Shown piece after piece: positions 17,239-26,065 of a DNA stretch of 51,315 nt. This DNA comes from Armatimonadota bacterium (GTDB lineage: Bacteria; Armatimonadota; UBA10988), in NCBI GenBank assembly GCA_016235455.1, contig JACRKZ010000105.1, positions 1 to 51,315 on the forward strand. Direction: 5' to 3'. How positions within the stretch are numbered: the first letter of the stretch is position 1; each line of letters opens with the position of its first letter. Under the pieces are notes generated by a model that ran no database searches, was not told where the DNA came from, and was given only the letters and a program-made list of their open reading frames with translations. The position numbers were made by a program, and so were the translations under genes.

Positions 17239-18519
17239 TCAGCCCTCCACCCGCAACCCCACCCGCGCCAGCCCGCGCTTGGTCTCCGGCAGCCGCTCGA
17301 ACAGCCGCCAGACCAGCCCGTCGCGCTCGTTGGCGATGCCGCACAGGCCCGATCCCACGTCGATGCCGATGGCGTCCTCGTGGACCCAGTTGCGCTGGCG
17401 GTTGGCGCCACTGACGAAGCCGTACCGTCCGTAGACCGAGCCGCCGTAGCGCGTCAGCAGGCTGCGGAGCGTAGGCTTGACCAGTTCGGGCGCCCAGGGC
17501 AGCGCACCGACCAGGGCCCAGGGGCAGATGGTGCCGTCGTCGTCGGGCTGGCCTGGTGGCGCGCGGCGGGCGCGGTAGCCCTCGGGGGTGTCGGTGGCCG
17601 AAAGGCCCCAGAAACCGGCGTCGTAGCCGAACCGCCCGCCGGCGGCGGGGTCGAGCGCGTAGAGCTGGTTGATGCGTACGGCGTTGACCGCCGCGGCGTG
17701 ATAGTCGGCGCCGCCAGCCCGGACGTCCGGCCGGCCGCGCCAATCGATCCAGCAGCCGTTGTAGTTGAACACGAACAGGCCGAGCGGGTAGGTGGGCCGG
17801 CCCGCATACTCGCCTAACGTGTCGCGGTTCCAGGCGGTCCAGCATGCAGCGGGCAGCGGCCGGGTGGGGTGCATCTGCGCCAGCAGGTTGACCAGCAGTG
17901 TCTCGGAGTAGGTGTCCCAGCGGTAGGGGATGAAGCCCTGCTCGGGCCGCCAGCCGTGGCTCAAGCGGGTGTCGCCATTGAGCATCCAGGCCCAGTCCAG
18001 ACGCTCGTGCAGCGCCCGGGCCAGGTCGGCGGCCTCGCCGCCGAAAGCGGAGCCGGCCAGCAGCGCGCCGTAGAAGAACAGCGCGGTATCGACCGACGAC
18101 AGCTCGCAGGTGCCTGCCCGCTGGGCGCTACGCACATCCATGAAGTGGTAGTAGAAGCCGTGCTCTGCCGGCCAGCGGTCGCGTGCGGCGCGCAGTGTGA
18201 CCAGGGCGCGCGCACGCGCCGCCTCACGGTCCAGCAGCCCTCGCTCGACCCCGACCACCAGCGCGGTGAGCCCGAACCCCGTGGCGGCCGACGAGGCCAG
18301 CGCGGCGCGGTCTGGGCCCAGCGTGCCGGCGCGGTCCTTGGTGAGTCCGGTCTCGGGGTCGGTCTCATACCAGAAGTAGGCCAGCGCGTCTCGTTCGATG
18401 CGGTCGAGCAGGGCGCGGTCGTCGGCGGGCACATCGAGCGGTCGCCGGGGCTCCAGGGCCGCGCCCAGGCAGTGCGTGCCCAGCGCCGCGGCGAGCAGCA
18501 GCAGGCCGACGCGCTTCAT
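17239..18519 (-). CDS. secreted glycoamylase/GH144-like family protein
   Basis: A 426-residue secreted protein (signal LLLLAAALGTHCLGA). The body is an (alpha/alpha)6-type enzyme of the 'putative glycoamylase' family: ALAYFWYETDPETGLTKDRA, SSAATGFGLTALVVGVERG, GFYYHFMD and ELSSVDTALFFYGALLAG are characteristic. Characterised GH144 members are endo-beta-1,2-glucanases; other relatives are uncharacterised, so substrate is inference. The ATG overlaps the upstream histidine-kinase stop by four bases, linking sensor and enzyme translation. With the GH94 phosphorylase upstream it could form an export-degrade-phosphorolyse route for a beta-glucan. Confidence 0.85.
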   Translation of the reverse strand: MKRVGLLLLAAALGTHCLGAALEPRRPLDVPADDRALLDRIERDALAYFWYETDPETGLTKDRAGTLGPDRAALASSAATGFGLTALVVGVERGLLDREAARARALVTLRAARDRWPAEHGFYYHFMDVRSAQRAGTCELSSVDTALFFYGALLAGSAFGGEAADLARALHERLDWAWMLNGDTRLSHGWRPEQGFIPYRWDTYSETLLVNLLAQMHPTRPLPAACWTAWNRDTLGEYAGRPTYPLGLFVFNYNGCWIDWRGRPDVRAGGADYHAAAVNAVRINQLYALDPAAGGRFGYDAGFWGLSATDTPEGYRARRAPPGQPDDDGTICPWALVGALPWAPELVKPTLRSLLTRYGGSVYGRYGFVSGANRQRNWVHEDAIGIDVGSGLCGIANERDGLVWRLFERLPETKRGLARVGLRVEG

Positions 18520-20075
18520 GCGTGGTGCGACTTGCGCCGGATGGGCAGCGTGACGGTGAAGCAAGAGCCGCTGCCGGGCGTCGAGACGAGGTCGATGCGG
18601 CCGCGGTGCACCGCCACGAACTTGCGCACCACGGCGAGCCCGAAGCCGGGACCGCGGGTGTTGAACTCGTATTGCCCCGAGCTGTGATGCGACGTGTTCA
18701 ACGTGCCGAAGAACTGCTCGAAGATGAACGGGCGGTCCGCCTCGGGGATGCCGATGCCGTTGTCGCGCACGCTGAACCAGCAGTGGTCGTTGTCCTCGCA
18801 GAGGCCGGCGGTGATCGTCACCTGGCCGCCGTCGGGCGTGAACTTGATGGCGTTCATCAGCAGGTTCGCCACCACGTCACGCATCATGGACACGTCCATG
18901 GTCACTGGCGGCAGCGCCTCGCTCACGTCCACCACCAGCGTGTGCTGGCGCATCTGGCTGAACGACCGCACATCACCGGCCGCATCCTCCAGCAACCGCT
19001 TGAGGCTGCGCGCGCGGAACTGCCCGGTGAAGTCCGGCTGGCCGCTCTCCAGCAGCTTGAGCGCGGTGTTGAGGATGGAGGTCAGTCGCCCCGCGCTCCG
19101 CTGGGCCGCGGCCATCAGGTTGTCGCGCAGCGCTGCCGGCATCTCCTGGCCGAGGCAGTCGAGCAGTCCGGTCAGCAGCGTGACGGGCGTGCGCAGTTCG
19201 TGAGCCGCCACGTCGAGGAAGGCCGTCTTCATCTGCTCGATGCGGGTCAACTCCTCGGCGTGCGAGGTTTTGAGTCGGGCCTCGCGCAGCGCCTCGTTGG
19301 CCGCCTGCAGTTCGTCCGTGCGCCGTTCGAGCTGGATGTAGAGCTGCTCCAGGTCGTGGGTGTAGGCTTCCAGGTCGCGCTCGACCTGCTTGCGGTCGCC
19401 GATGTCCTGCAGCACCACCCAGTTGCCCAGGCACGCGCCGCCAGAATCGCGCAGCGACGACAACGCACAGGAGACGTCCATGTGGCTGGCTGCGACGAAA
19501 CGCACGTCGAACGGCCGGGCCGGCTCGTGGTCGGCCATGGCCGACAGAGCATCGAGCACGGCGCCGAACTTGCGGCGGTCGCCTTCGTGCAGCACTTCGG
19601 TGAAGGGCTGGCCCCAGAGCGTTTCGGCCGATTGGCCCAGACGCTGCCGGAGGCTGCGATTGGCGGTCACGATGTGGCCCTGTGGGTCGAGCAGGGCGAC
19701 CATGACCGGTGCCTGGTCGAGCCAGCCCGGCTCGCTGGCCGGCTCGGCCGCGTCGGGGTTCGGCGTGACCACCGCGAGCAGGCGGCCGGGCCGCTCCGTG
19801 CACAGGCAGACGGTGAACGCTTCGCCATCCAGCGCCCACGGCGCCGACCAGGCCAGCCCGGTACGCGCCGAGGACAGCGCCTCGGCCCGTTGCCAGACGG
19901 CCGGCAACGTGCCGTCTGCGTCGCGCTCGAGGAGAACCGTGCCGACGGTGTTACAGGAGATCAGCTCCCCGCCGGCCGACAGCAAGAACACCCCGGCATC
20001 GAAACCGGAGTTGCTGGCCACTGCCAAGGCGGGCTGGGCTTGCTGTGAAACCGACACGTTGCACACCATCTGCAT
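18516..20075 (-). CDS. soluble PAS-domain histidine kinase
   Basis: 519 residues with no membrane span: an N-terminal sensory region (about 1-105), a PAS domain (116-228), a coiled coil (230-285), the H-box with phospho-accepting His292 (FLDVAAHELRTPVT), and an ATPase domain with N-box NLLMNAIKFTPDGG, G1 DNGIGIP and G2 GPGFGLAVV. All catalytic boxes look intact. It is a cytoplasmic sensor; no response regulator is adjacent. It lies between the GH94 phosphorylase and the GH144-like gene, overlapping the latter by four bases, so it may sense a sugar-related signal (inference). No clear ribosome-binding site precedes the ATG at 20075; ATG 20069 is an alternative. Confidence 0.92.
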   Translation of the reverse strand: MQMVCNVSVSQQAQPALAVASNSGFDAGVFLLSAGGELISCNTVGTVLLERDADGTLPAVWQRAEALSSARTGLAWSAPWALDGEAFTVCLCTERPGRLLAVVTPNPDAAEPASEPGWLDQAPVMVALLDPQGHIVTANRSLRQRLGQSAETLWGQPFTEVLHEGDRRKFGAVLDALSAMADHEPARPFDVRFVAASHMDVSCALSSLRDSGGACLGNWVVLQDIGDRKQVERDLEAYTHDLEQLYIQLERRTDELQAANEALREARLKTSHAEELTRIEQMKTAFLDVAAHELRTPVTLLTGLLDCLGQEMPAALRDNLMAAAQRSAGRLTSILNTALKLLESGQPDFTGQFRARSLKRLLEDAAGDVRSFSQMRQHTLVVDVSEALPPVTMDVSMMRDVVANLLMNAIKFTPDGGQVTITAGLCEDNDHCWFSVRDNGIGIPEADRPFIFEQFFGTLNTSHHSSGQYEFNTRGPGFGLAVVRKFVAVHRGRIDLVSTPGSGSCFTVTLPIRRKSHHA

Positions 20076-20154
20076 CAGATCGAGTGGCTAGCGTACCAGA
20101 ACGATGTTGTCTGGCTGTTGCATGTCGGTTGCGCACGTAGCGAATCGATGTCGG

Positions 20155-22554
20155 CTATTCGATTGAGCCAAGGATGTGCATCCCATCGCGCAATCGTTCG
20201 GTCGGCACCAGGTTGCCCTCGAGCGGTGTGCCGTCGATGGTCAGCCGCACGTCGCCACGGCCCAGGCCGTTGGTGTTGGTGACGGTGATCCGCACGCGGT
20301 GGCCGCGGAAGACGCGCTCGGCACGGTAGCCCGGCCAGGCCGCGGGCAGGCAGGGGTCGATGCGCAGACCATCGATCTCGGGGCGGATGCCCAGGATCCA
20401 GTGGGTGGCGACATACGTGCTCCACGAGGCCGTGCCGCTGAGCCACGGCACGCGCGAGGCGCCGAAGCGCGGCGAATGGCGGCCGTGGGTGCTCTGGCAG
20501 TGGACAAACGGCTCCACGCCGCGCACGTCGGCCAGATCGTTCTGTGCGGCGGGCAGGTAGGCGCGGTAGTAGGCGTAGGCCTGGTCGCCACGGCCGCGCA
20601 GGATCTCGGCCAGCACCGCCCAGCTCTGGGTGTGGCTGAAGATGCCGCCATTCTCCTTGTTGCTCGGATTGAACAGCACGGCGCGCATGACCGCCACCGG
20701 GGTGGTGTCGAACGGCGGGTCGCACAGGGCCACGCCGTAGTCGGTGGCCAGCCGGTCGCGCACGGTGTTCAGGCATAGCTCGGTCTGCTCGGGGCTGGCC
20801 GCGCCGCTGATCACGGCCCAGGCCTGGGTGTTCAGGTAGACCTGACCCTCGGGGTGGTCCTTGGTGCCGAACACCGTGCCGTCCTCGCCGATGGCCCAGA
20901 TGAACCACTCGCCATCCCAGCAGACGGCCGCGATGGCGGCGTCGAGCTGCTGCCGCTGCGCCTGAGCCCATGCCGCTTCGTCGGCGCGGCCCAGCCGCTC
21001 GGCCAGACAGGCGTAGCTGGCCAGGCCGAGCCGCAACTGGAAGGCGACGAACACGCTCTCGCCGCGGTATCCCAGTTTGAGGCAGTCGTTCCAGTCGGCC
21101 AGCAGCCCGCAGGGCAGACCGTGAGCGCCGGTACGCTCCAGGTTGAACTCCAGCGCGCGTCGCAGATGGCCCAGCACCGTGGCCTGGCCCTGGTCGGCAT
21201 ACGGGACGACCTCGTCGAGCAGGGCCAGATCACCGGTCTCGGCCAGGTAGGCAGGCACCACGTTGAACAGCCACAGGCAGTCGTCAGACCGATAGTGCGC
21301 GGGGTCGGTGGGCGCCATCGAACCGGGCTGGTGCAGCCAGGGGCGCACTTCGGGCTGGGCACCGCCCGTGGAATCCTGCGCCGAGAGCATCAGCCGCAGC
21401 CGATCGCGAACGCCATCGCCGAGATAGGGCAGCACGCCCAGCAAATCCTGAACCGTATCGCGATAGCCGAACCCGTCGCGCGAGTCGCCGGTATAGACCA
21501 GGCTGCAACTGCGCGACCACTCGTAGGTGATCAGCGCGTTGTAGGTGTTCCAGACGTTGACCATGTGGTCGAAGTCGGCATCGGGCGTCTCGGCGCTCTG
21601 GCGGCGAATCAGGCTGTGCCAGTGCTCCTTGAGCCGCGCCAACTCCTGCTCGGCGCGCTCGGCCGTGCCATACTCGGCGCGCACGCCGACGCCCACCGTC
21701 GCCGCGCGGCCTACGCCGAGCATGACAATCACGGTCTCCTCGGCGCCCGGCGGCAGGAAGAGATCGCTCTGCACCGCGCCGCACAGGTTGTCTGAGAAGC
21801 CGGCCGAGTTGCCGCAGGCGCCGCGCTCCACCGACCGCGGGTTGTCAAAGCCGCGGTACGGCCCAAGGAACGCGTCGCGGTCGAGGTCATAGCCGCTAAT
21901 GTCGCCGCCGACCTGGGCCAGATACCACCAGCGGCTCTGGTCGCGGTTGGCGAAATTGCCCTCGTCCTCGGGCAGCCGGGCGCACGATGAGACGGAGATC
22001 AGCCCCGGCTCGAGGCACTCGGCCTGGCCGATGTACTGGCTGTACTGCAGGTTCAGCAGGTCGTTGGGCAGGTTCCACTCGTTGGTGAACTCGCAGAACG
22101 ACACGACGTTGAGCCGCCGCGGCTGGTCGCCGGTGTTGCGCACGCGCAGCACCCAGTACTCAAACGCGGCGTCCAGCGGCACGAAGTAGGTCGTCTCGCA
22201 GTGGATGCCCAGGTAGTCGCTGTCGATGACGCAGTAGGAGGTGCCGAAGCGACAGGTGCTGCGGTAGACGTCGAGCGGCCGGCCCACGGGCTGCCAGGCG
22301 GCGCTCCAGACCATGTTGGCTTCGGCGTCGCGCAGGTAGAAGGTGCGGCCCGGCTGATCGGCGGGAATGGCATTGTAGCGGAAGCGCAGGAGCCGGCCCT
22401 CGGCGGGCGAACGAGTGAAGCTGTAGCCACCGCCATGGTTGGTGATGACGCCGCCGTAGCGGCGCGAGCCCAGGTAGTTGCTCCACGGCCGAGGTGTGTC
22501 CGGCCGAGTGATGACATACTCGAGTGCCGCGTCGTCAAAGTGCCCATATGTCAT
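20155..22554 (-). CDS. GH94 family disaccharide phosphorylase
   Basis: 799 residues, the usual size of cellobiose and chitobiose phosphorylases, without a signal peptide. GH94 features run the full length: N-terminal beta-sandwich (RPWSNYLGSRRYGGVITNHG), the catalytic (alpha/alpha)6 domain with SRDGFGYRDTVQDLLG, the general-acid block ADWNDCLKLG (Asp487), and the phosphate-loop region YNPSNK-like FNPSNKENGGIFSHTQSWA. These enzymes split a beta-linked disaccharide with phosphate to give a sugar-1-phosphate. Cellobiose, chitobiose and other substrates cannot be told apart by eye. GGGAG precedes ATG 22554. It diverges from a secreted glycosidase-like gene over 84 bp. Confidence 0.93.
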   Translation of the reverse strand: MTYGHFDDAALEYVITRPDTPRPWSNYLGSRRYGGVITNHGGGYSFTRSPAEGRLLRFRYNAIPADQPGRTFYLRDAEANMVWSAAWQPVGRPLDVYRSTCRFGTSYCVIDSDYLGIHCETTYFVPLDAAFEYWVLRVRNTGDQPRRLNVVSFCEFTNEWNLPNDLLNLQYSQYIGQAECLEPGLISVSSCARLPEDEGNFANRDQSRWWYLAQVGGDISGYDLDRDAFLGPYRGFDNPRSVERGACGNSAGFSDNLCGAVQSDLFLPPGAEETVIVMLGVGRAATVGVGVRAEYGTAERAEQELARLKEHWHSLIRRQSAETPDADFDHMVNVWNTYNALITYEWSRSCSLVYTGDSRDGFGYRDTVQDLLGVLPYLGDGVRDRLRLMLSAQDSTGGAQPEVRPWLHQPGSMAPTDPAHYRSDDCLWLFNVVPAYLAETGDLALLDEVVPYADQGQATVLGHLRRALEFNLERTGAHGLPCGLLADWNDCLKLGYRGESVFVAFQLRLGLASYACLAERLGRADEAAWAQAQRQQLDAAIAAVCWDGEWFIWAIGEDGTVFGTKDHPEGQVYLNTQAWAVISGAASPEQTELCLNTVRDRLATDYGVALCDPPFDTTPVAVMRAVLFNPSNKENGGIFSHTQSWAVLAEILRGRGDQAYAYYRAYLPAAQNDLADVRGVEPFVHCQSTHGRHSPRFGASRVPWLSGTASWSTYVATHWILGIRPEIDGLRIDPCLPAAWPGYRAERVFRGHRVRITVTNTNGLGRGDVRLTIDGTPLEGNLVPTERLRDGMHILGSIE

Positions 22555-22638
22555 GTGCGCCCACTCCCTCGCGAAGGCTACCACTTGCACGAGTGCCGGG
22601 CAACGCATGAGAATGCTTTCTGCCCAGAGGAGATGACG

Positions 22639-24207
22639 ATGCGCCGGTCCTTCTACGCGCTGGCCGCGGCTGCGGCTCTGGCCACGGCCGCCTGTGCCCA
22701 GGTGGCCGCCGACCCCAAGCCGGCCGAGAGCTGGCTCGGCATCAACCTCAACGGCCCCGCCGACTGGAATGCCGAACAGCCGTTCGTCGACGTCTTCCGC
22801 CTGTCGCGTGAGTGGATCAGCCAGCGCGAGGGCCAGGGCTGGGGCCAGGGCCCCAAGCTCGATCTCGACGAGCACGGCTGGATCCGGCGCCTGGAGCCCG
22901 GCTGCTTCGCCGAGACGCCGATGATGACCGGCCTCAAGGATCCGCACCGGCCCGCGGGCGAGTACGTCTGCTTGTATGCGGGCAAGGGCACGGTGGAGTT
23001 CTGGAACGTCAAGCGCACGGTGAAGAGCGAGCCTGGCCGCATCGTGGTGGAGCCGGGCGGCGACACCATGTGGCTGCGCATCCGCGCCACCGACCCGGCC
23101 GACCCGGTGCGTGACATCCGCGTGCTCATGCCGGGCTTCGAAGAGGGCGACCTGTACCGCCGGGAGCCGTTCCGGCCCGGCCTGCTCAAGCAGTGGGCCA
23201 GCTTCAACACCTACCGCTTCATGGACTGGATGGAGACCAACGGCAGCCCGCAGAAGACCTGGGCCGATCGGCCCAAGCCCGATGATGCCACTTGGACGCG
23301 GCGTGGTATTCCGCTCGAGGTGATGATCGACATCTGCAACCGCGCCAAGGTCAATCCCTGGTTCTGCCTGCCGCACCAGGCCGACGACGACTACGTGAAG
23401 CAGTTCGCGCAGCAGGTCAAAGACAAGCTAGATCCCGCGCTCAAGGTGCATATCGAGTACTCGAACGAGGTCTGGAACAGCATGTTCGCCCAGAACCGCT
23501 ACGCGCAGGACAAGGGCAAGGAGCTGGGGCTCGGCCCCAAGGAGCGGCCGTGGGAAGGCGCGGGCATGTACTACGCCAGGCGCTCGCTGGAGATCTTTGG
23601 CATCTGTGAGAAGGTCTTTGGCGGCCGCGACCGGCTGGTGCGCGTGCTGGCCTGGCAGGCGGCCAGCCCGTGGTGGGTGGAGAACATCATCCTGCCCACC
23701 GAGAACGCGGGCAAGAACGCCGATGCGCTGGCCATCGCGCCGTACATCACCTTCCTGCCGCGGCCCGGCGGCGACCCGAGCTCCGACACCGTGGGCGGCT
23801 GGACCGTCGAGCAGATCCTCGACTACACCGAGCAGAAGGCGCTGCCCGAGTGCCTGGGCTGGATGAAACAGCAGAAGGCGCTGGCCGACCGCTACGGGCT
23901 CAAACTGGTCTGCTACGAGGCTGGCCAGCACCTGGTCGGCGTGGGCGGCGGCGAGAACAACCAGGCGCTGACCGACAAGTTCACCGCGGCTAACCGGCAT
24001 CCGCGCATGGGCGCGATCTACACCAAGTACCTGGACGGCTGGCGCGCCGCGGGCGGTGACCTGATGTGCATGTTCGCCTCCGTGGGCGGCTGGAGCAAGT
24101 GGGGTTCATGGGGGCTGGCCGAATGGATCGATGAGACCGAGGCCGACCAGCCCAAGCTCGGGGCCGTGATGGCCTGGAACCGCGCCAACGGGCGGCCGGC
24201 CAAGTAG
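22639..24207 (+). CDS. secreted GH5/cellulase-like TIM-barrel protein
   Basis: 522 residues with a signal peptide (RRSFYALAAAAALATAACA). The C-terminal part looks like a glycosidase TIM barrel: IPLEVMIDICNRAKVNPWFCLP, then HIEYSNEVWNSMF with a candidate acid/base Glu, and LVCYEAGQHL with a candidate nucleophile Glu. This HIEYSNEVWN pattern recurs in uncharacterised 'cellulose-binding-like' proteins. AGAGGAG at 22626-22632 decides for ATG 22639 (6-nt spacer) rather than ATG 22633. The next gene begins one base after the stop. Substrate is not known; hydrolase activity is inferred from two Glu motifs. Confidence 0.8.
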   Translation: MRRSFYALAAAAALATAACAQVAADPKPAESWLGINLNGPADWNAEQPFVDVFRLSREWISQREGQGWGQGPKLDLDEHGWIRRLEPGCFAETPMMTGLKDPHRPAGEYVCLYAGKGTVEFWNVKRTVKSEPGRIVVEPGGDTMWLRIRATDPADPVRDIRVLMPGFEEGDLYRREPFRPGLLKQWASFNTYRFMDWMETNGSPQKTWADRPKPDDATWTRRGIPLEVMIDICNRAKVNPWFCLPHQADDDYVKQFAQQVKDKLDPALKVHIEYSNEVWNSMFAQNRYAQDKGKELGLGPKERPWEGAGMYYARRSLEIFGICEKVFGGRDRLVRVLAWQAASPWWVENIILPTENAGKNADALAIAPYITFLPRPGGDPSSDTVGGWTVEQILDYTEQKALPECLGWMKQQKALADRYGLKLVCYEAGQHLVGVGGGENNQALTDKFTAANRHPRMGAIYTKYLDGWRAAGGDLMCMFASVGGWSKWGSWGLAEWIDETEADQPKLGAVMAWNRANGRPAK

Positions 24208-24208
24208 C

Positions 24209-25987
24209 ATGCGCTGCGCCGGGCTGGGCTTGCTGCTGTGCGCGCTGACCTGCGCGGCGGAGGCGCCGCCACAGGCTGGCTACGGCCGTCACGGCCGGCT
24301 GTATGTCGTGCCCTGCCCAGCGCCGGTCACGGTCGATGCGCGGCTGGACGAGTGGGACAACTCGGGCCGGCTGCTCCTCGACGGGCCGGACCAGCAGCGG
24401 GCGCGCCTGGCCGCCATGTGGGATGCCGAGGCGCTCTACCTGAGTGGCGTGGTGCGCGACACCACGCCGCTGGAAGCCGACGACGGTCTCACGCTGTGGC
24501 TCGATCGCGGCACACCCCAGCGACTGACCATCGAGCCGGGCGGCCCGCGCACCGCCTTCCGCCTGGCCGATGACGGGCTGGGCTACGTGTTCGAGTGCCG
24601 GGTGCCGTGGTCGGCGCTGGGCAAGCCGCCGCTGGCGGACGCCAGCCTGGCCGGGGCGCTGCGCATGAGCTGGGGGCCCGGCCAGACCGCCTGCGATGTG
24701 CTGAACCAGCCGGGCGCACCGGAGGCCGACCCGGCCTGCTGGGGGCGCCTCATCTTCTGCGCACACGGCCGCCTGCCGGGCGAGTTGCTGGGTGAAGCGC
24801 TGGCGCCCGAACGGCCCACGCCGCTCCGGCTGCGCTATGTACTGCCGGCTGACGGCTATGCCACGCTCCAGATCCGCACTGAAGACGGGTGGCACCGTCG
24901 GCTCGTGGTTGCGGGCCAACGACGCCGGCTGGGCCAGAACGTCGAGCCCTGGGATGGCTGCGATGACCAGGGCCGGCCGCTGGCCGCCGGGCGCTACCGG
25001 TGGGACGGGCTCTATCATCTGGGCATCACCGCCGAGCCGCTGCCCGAGGCGCCGGCCGTGGCGGCGCCCGTGACCGACGGGCAGTGGCGCGATCCACACT
25101 CGCCTCAAGCCAACTACCGGCTGTGGGCCAGGGGCGAGCCGGCGTTCGGCTGCTGGTCCGACTCCGGCAAGCTGCGCTGGGCCGTCGGCGACTTGCTCCC
25201 ATGGCCCGCGTGCCTGGCACGCGGATACTGGCTGGCGGGCCTGGCCGAGCCGCGCGGCGCCGCCGATGGCTTCGTGGGCGTGGCCAACCGCGGCGGGCCG
25301 ACACGGCTGTTCACCGCGGACGGTCTGTACGTGACCACACTCGCTCGGGCGGGCATGTTGGCGCGGCCCGCCGCCGATGGCCCGTGGTACCTGCTGCCCG
25401 TGGCTGCCGGCGGACCGTCAGCGGTCATCGATGGGCTGCGCAGCGTGACGCGGTTGCGCGGCGGGTTGATGGTGGTCGGCGCCGACGAGGCCAAGGCGGC
25501 CCGCGATGCCGCCGGCGAATGGCAGACAGCCTGCGCGCGGCTGCGCCCCTGGTGCATCGCGCGCGGTCGCGAGGCGTTGGGCCGGGCGGAACCCGTCCGC
25601 CGGGATTTCGACGCGGCCCGCGGCTTCGTTGCGCGAGCCGTGGTCGACGGCGAGCGCCTGCGCCTGGTGGTGACGCTGCGCGGCGGCGACCTGTCCGGTC
25701 CGCTGGAACTGCGGCTCGGCGAGCGGCGCCTGGTGGTCAGCCGACGCGACGGTCAAGCGCAGGCCCTCATCGATGGCCAGCCGGCGACGGTGACCCTCGA
25801 CTGGCGCGCCACCGCCGATGGCTGCCAGGCCGAGGTGGACTTGCGGCTGGAGTCGCTGGGGCCGCTGCCCAAGCCGGGCGGGCTGGTCCGTGGCGATCTG
25901 AGCTACACCTGGGCCGGGGAACGCGTGGCTTGGGCCTCGGTAGGTGCCTCCGACGGGACGGCCGGCGGTTGGGTCACGGCCGAGTAA
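24209..25987 (+). CDS. secreted protein with CBM9/DOMON-like domain
   Basis: 592 residues with a signal peptide (GLGLLLCALTCAAEA). Residues about 30-165 resemble a family-9 carbohydrate-binding (DOMON-like) domain: VTVDARLDEWDNSG, ARLAAMWDAEALYLSGVVRD, LTLWLDRG, YVFECRVPWSALG. A segment near 235-270 (RLGQNVEPWDGCDDQGRPLAAGRYRW) looks like a FlgD-type Ig strand pair. Near 460-590 there is a second beta-rich region of similar style, perhaps a degenerate second CBM9. It follows the GH5-like gene by one base, so the two are probably translated together and act on the same polysaccharide. Confidence 0.78.
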   Translation: MRCAGLGLLLCALTCAAEAPPQAGYGRHGRLYVVPCPAPVTVDARLDEWDNSGRLLLDGPDQQRARLAAMWDAEALYLSGVVRDTTPLEADDGLTLWLDRGTPQRLTIEPGGPRTAFRLADDGLGYVFECRVPWSALGKPPLADASLAGALRMSWGPGQTACDVLNQPGAPEADPACWGRLIFCAHGRLPGELLGEALAPERPTPLRLRYVLPADGYATLQIRTEDGWHRRLVVAGQRRRLGQNVEPWDGCDDQGRPLAAGRYRWDGLYHLGITAEPLPEAPAVAAPVTDGQWRDPHSPQANYRLWARGEPAFGCWSDSGKLRWAVGDLLPWPACLARGYWLAGLAEPRGAADGFVGVANRGGPTRLFTADGLYVTTLARAGMLARPAADGPWYLLPVAAGGPSAVIDGLRSVTRLRGGLMVVGADEAKAARDAAGEWQTACARLRPWCIARGREALGRAEPVRRDFDAARGFVARAVVDGERLRLVVTLRGGDLSGPLELRLGERRLVVSRRDGQAQALIDGQPATVTLDWRATADGCQAEVDLRLESLGPLPKPGGLVRGDLSYTWAGERVAWASVGASDGTAGGWVTAE

Positions 25988-26018
25988 ACGCCGGGGTGCT
26001 GCCGGACGCGAACAGGTA

Positions 26019-26047
26019 GCGACAAGCGCACCGCGGCGAAGTAAACT
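26019..26047 (+). promoter_or_regulatory. candidate promoter for the four-repeat protein gene
   Basis: GCGACA (26019-26024) and TAAACT (26042-26047) are 17 bp apart, each matching 4/6 of the sigma70 hexamers. The predicted transcription start is within a few bases of the AGGAG ribosome-binding site (26054-26058), giving a very short leader. Confidence 0.35.
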
Positions 26048-26065
26048 CCCGACAGGAGTGCCGCT

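Noticed and set aside
22555..23376. Upstream extension of the GH94 frame on the minus strand
   Set aside because: It would run antisense through the secreted GH5-like gene; ATG 22554 with GGGAG upstream begins exactly where GH94 homology starts.
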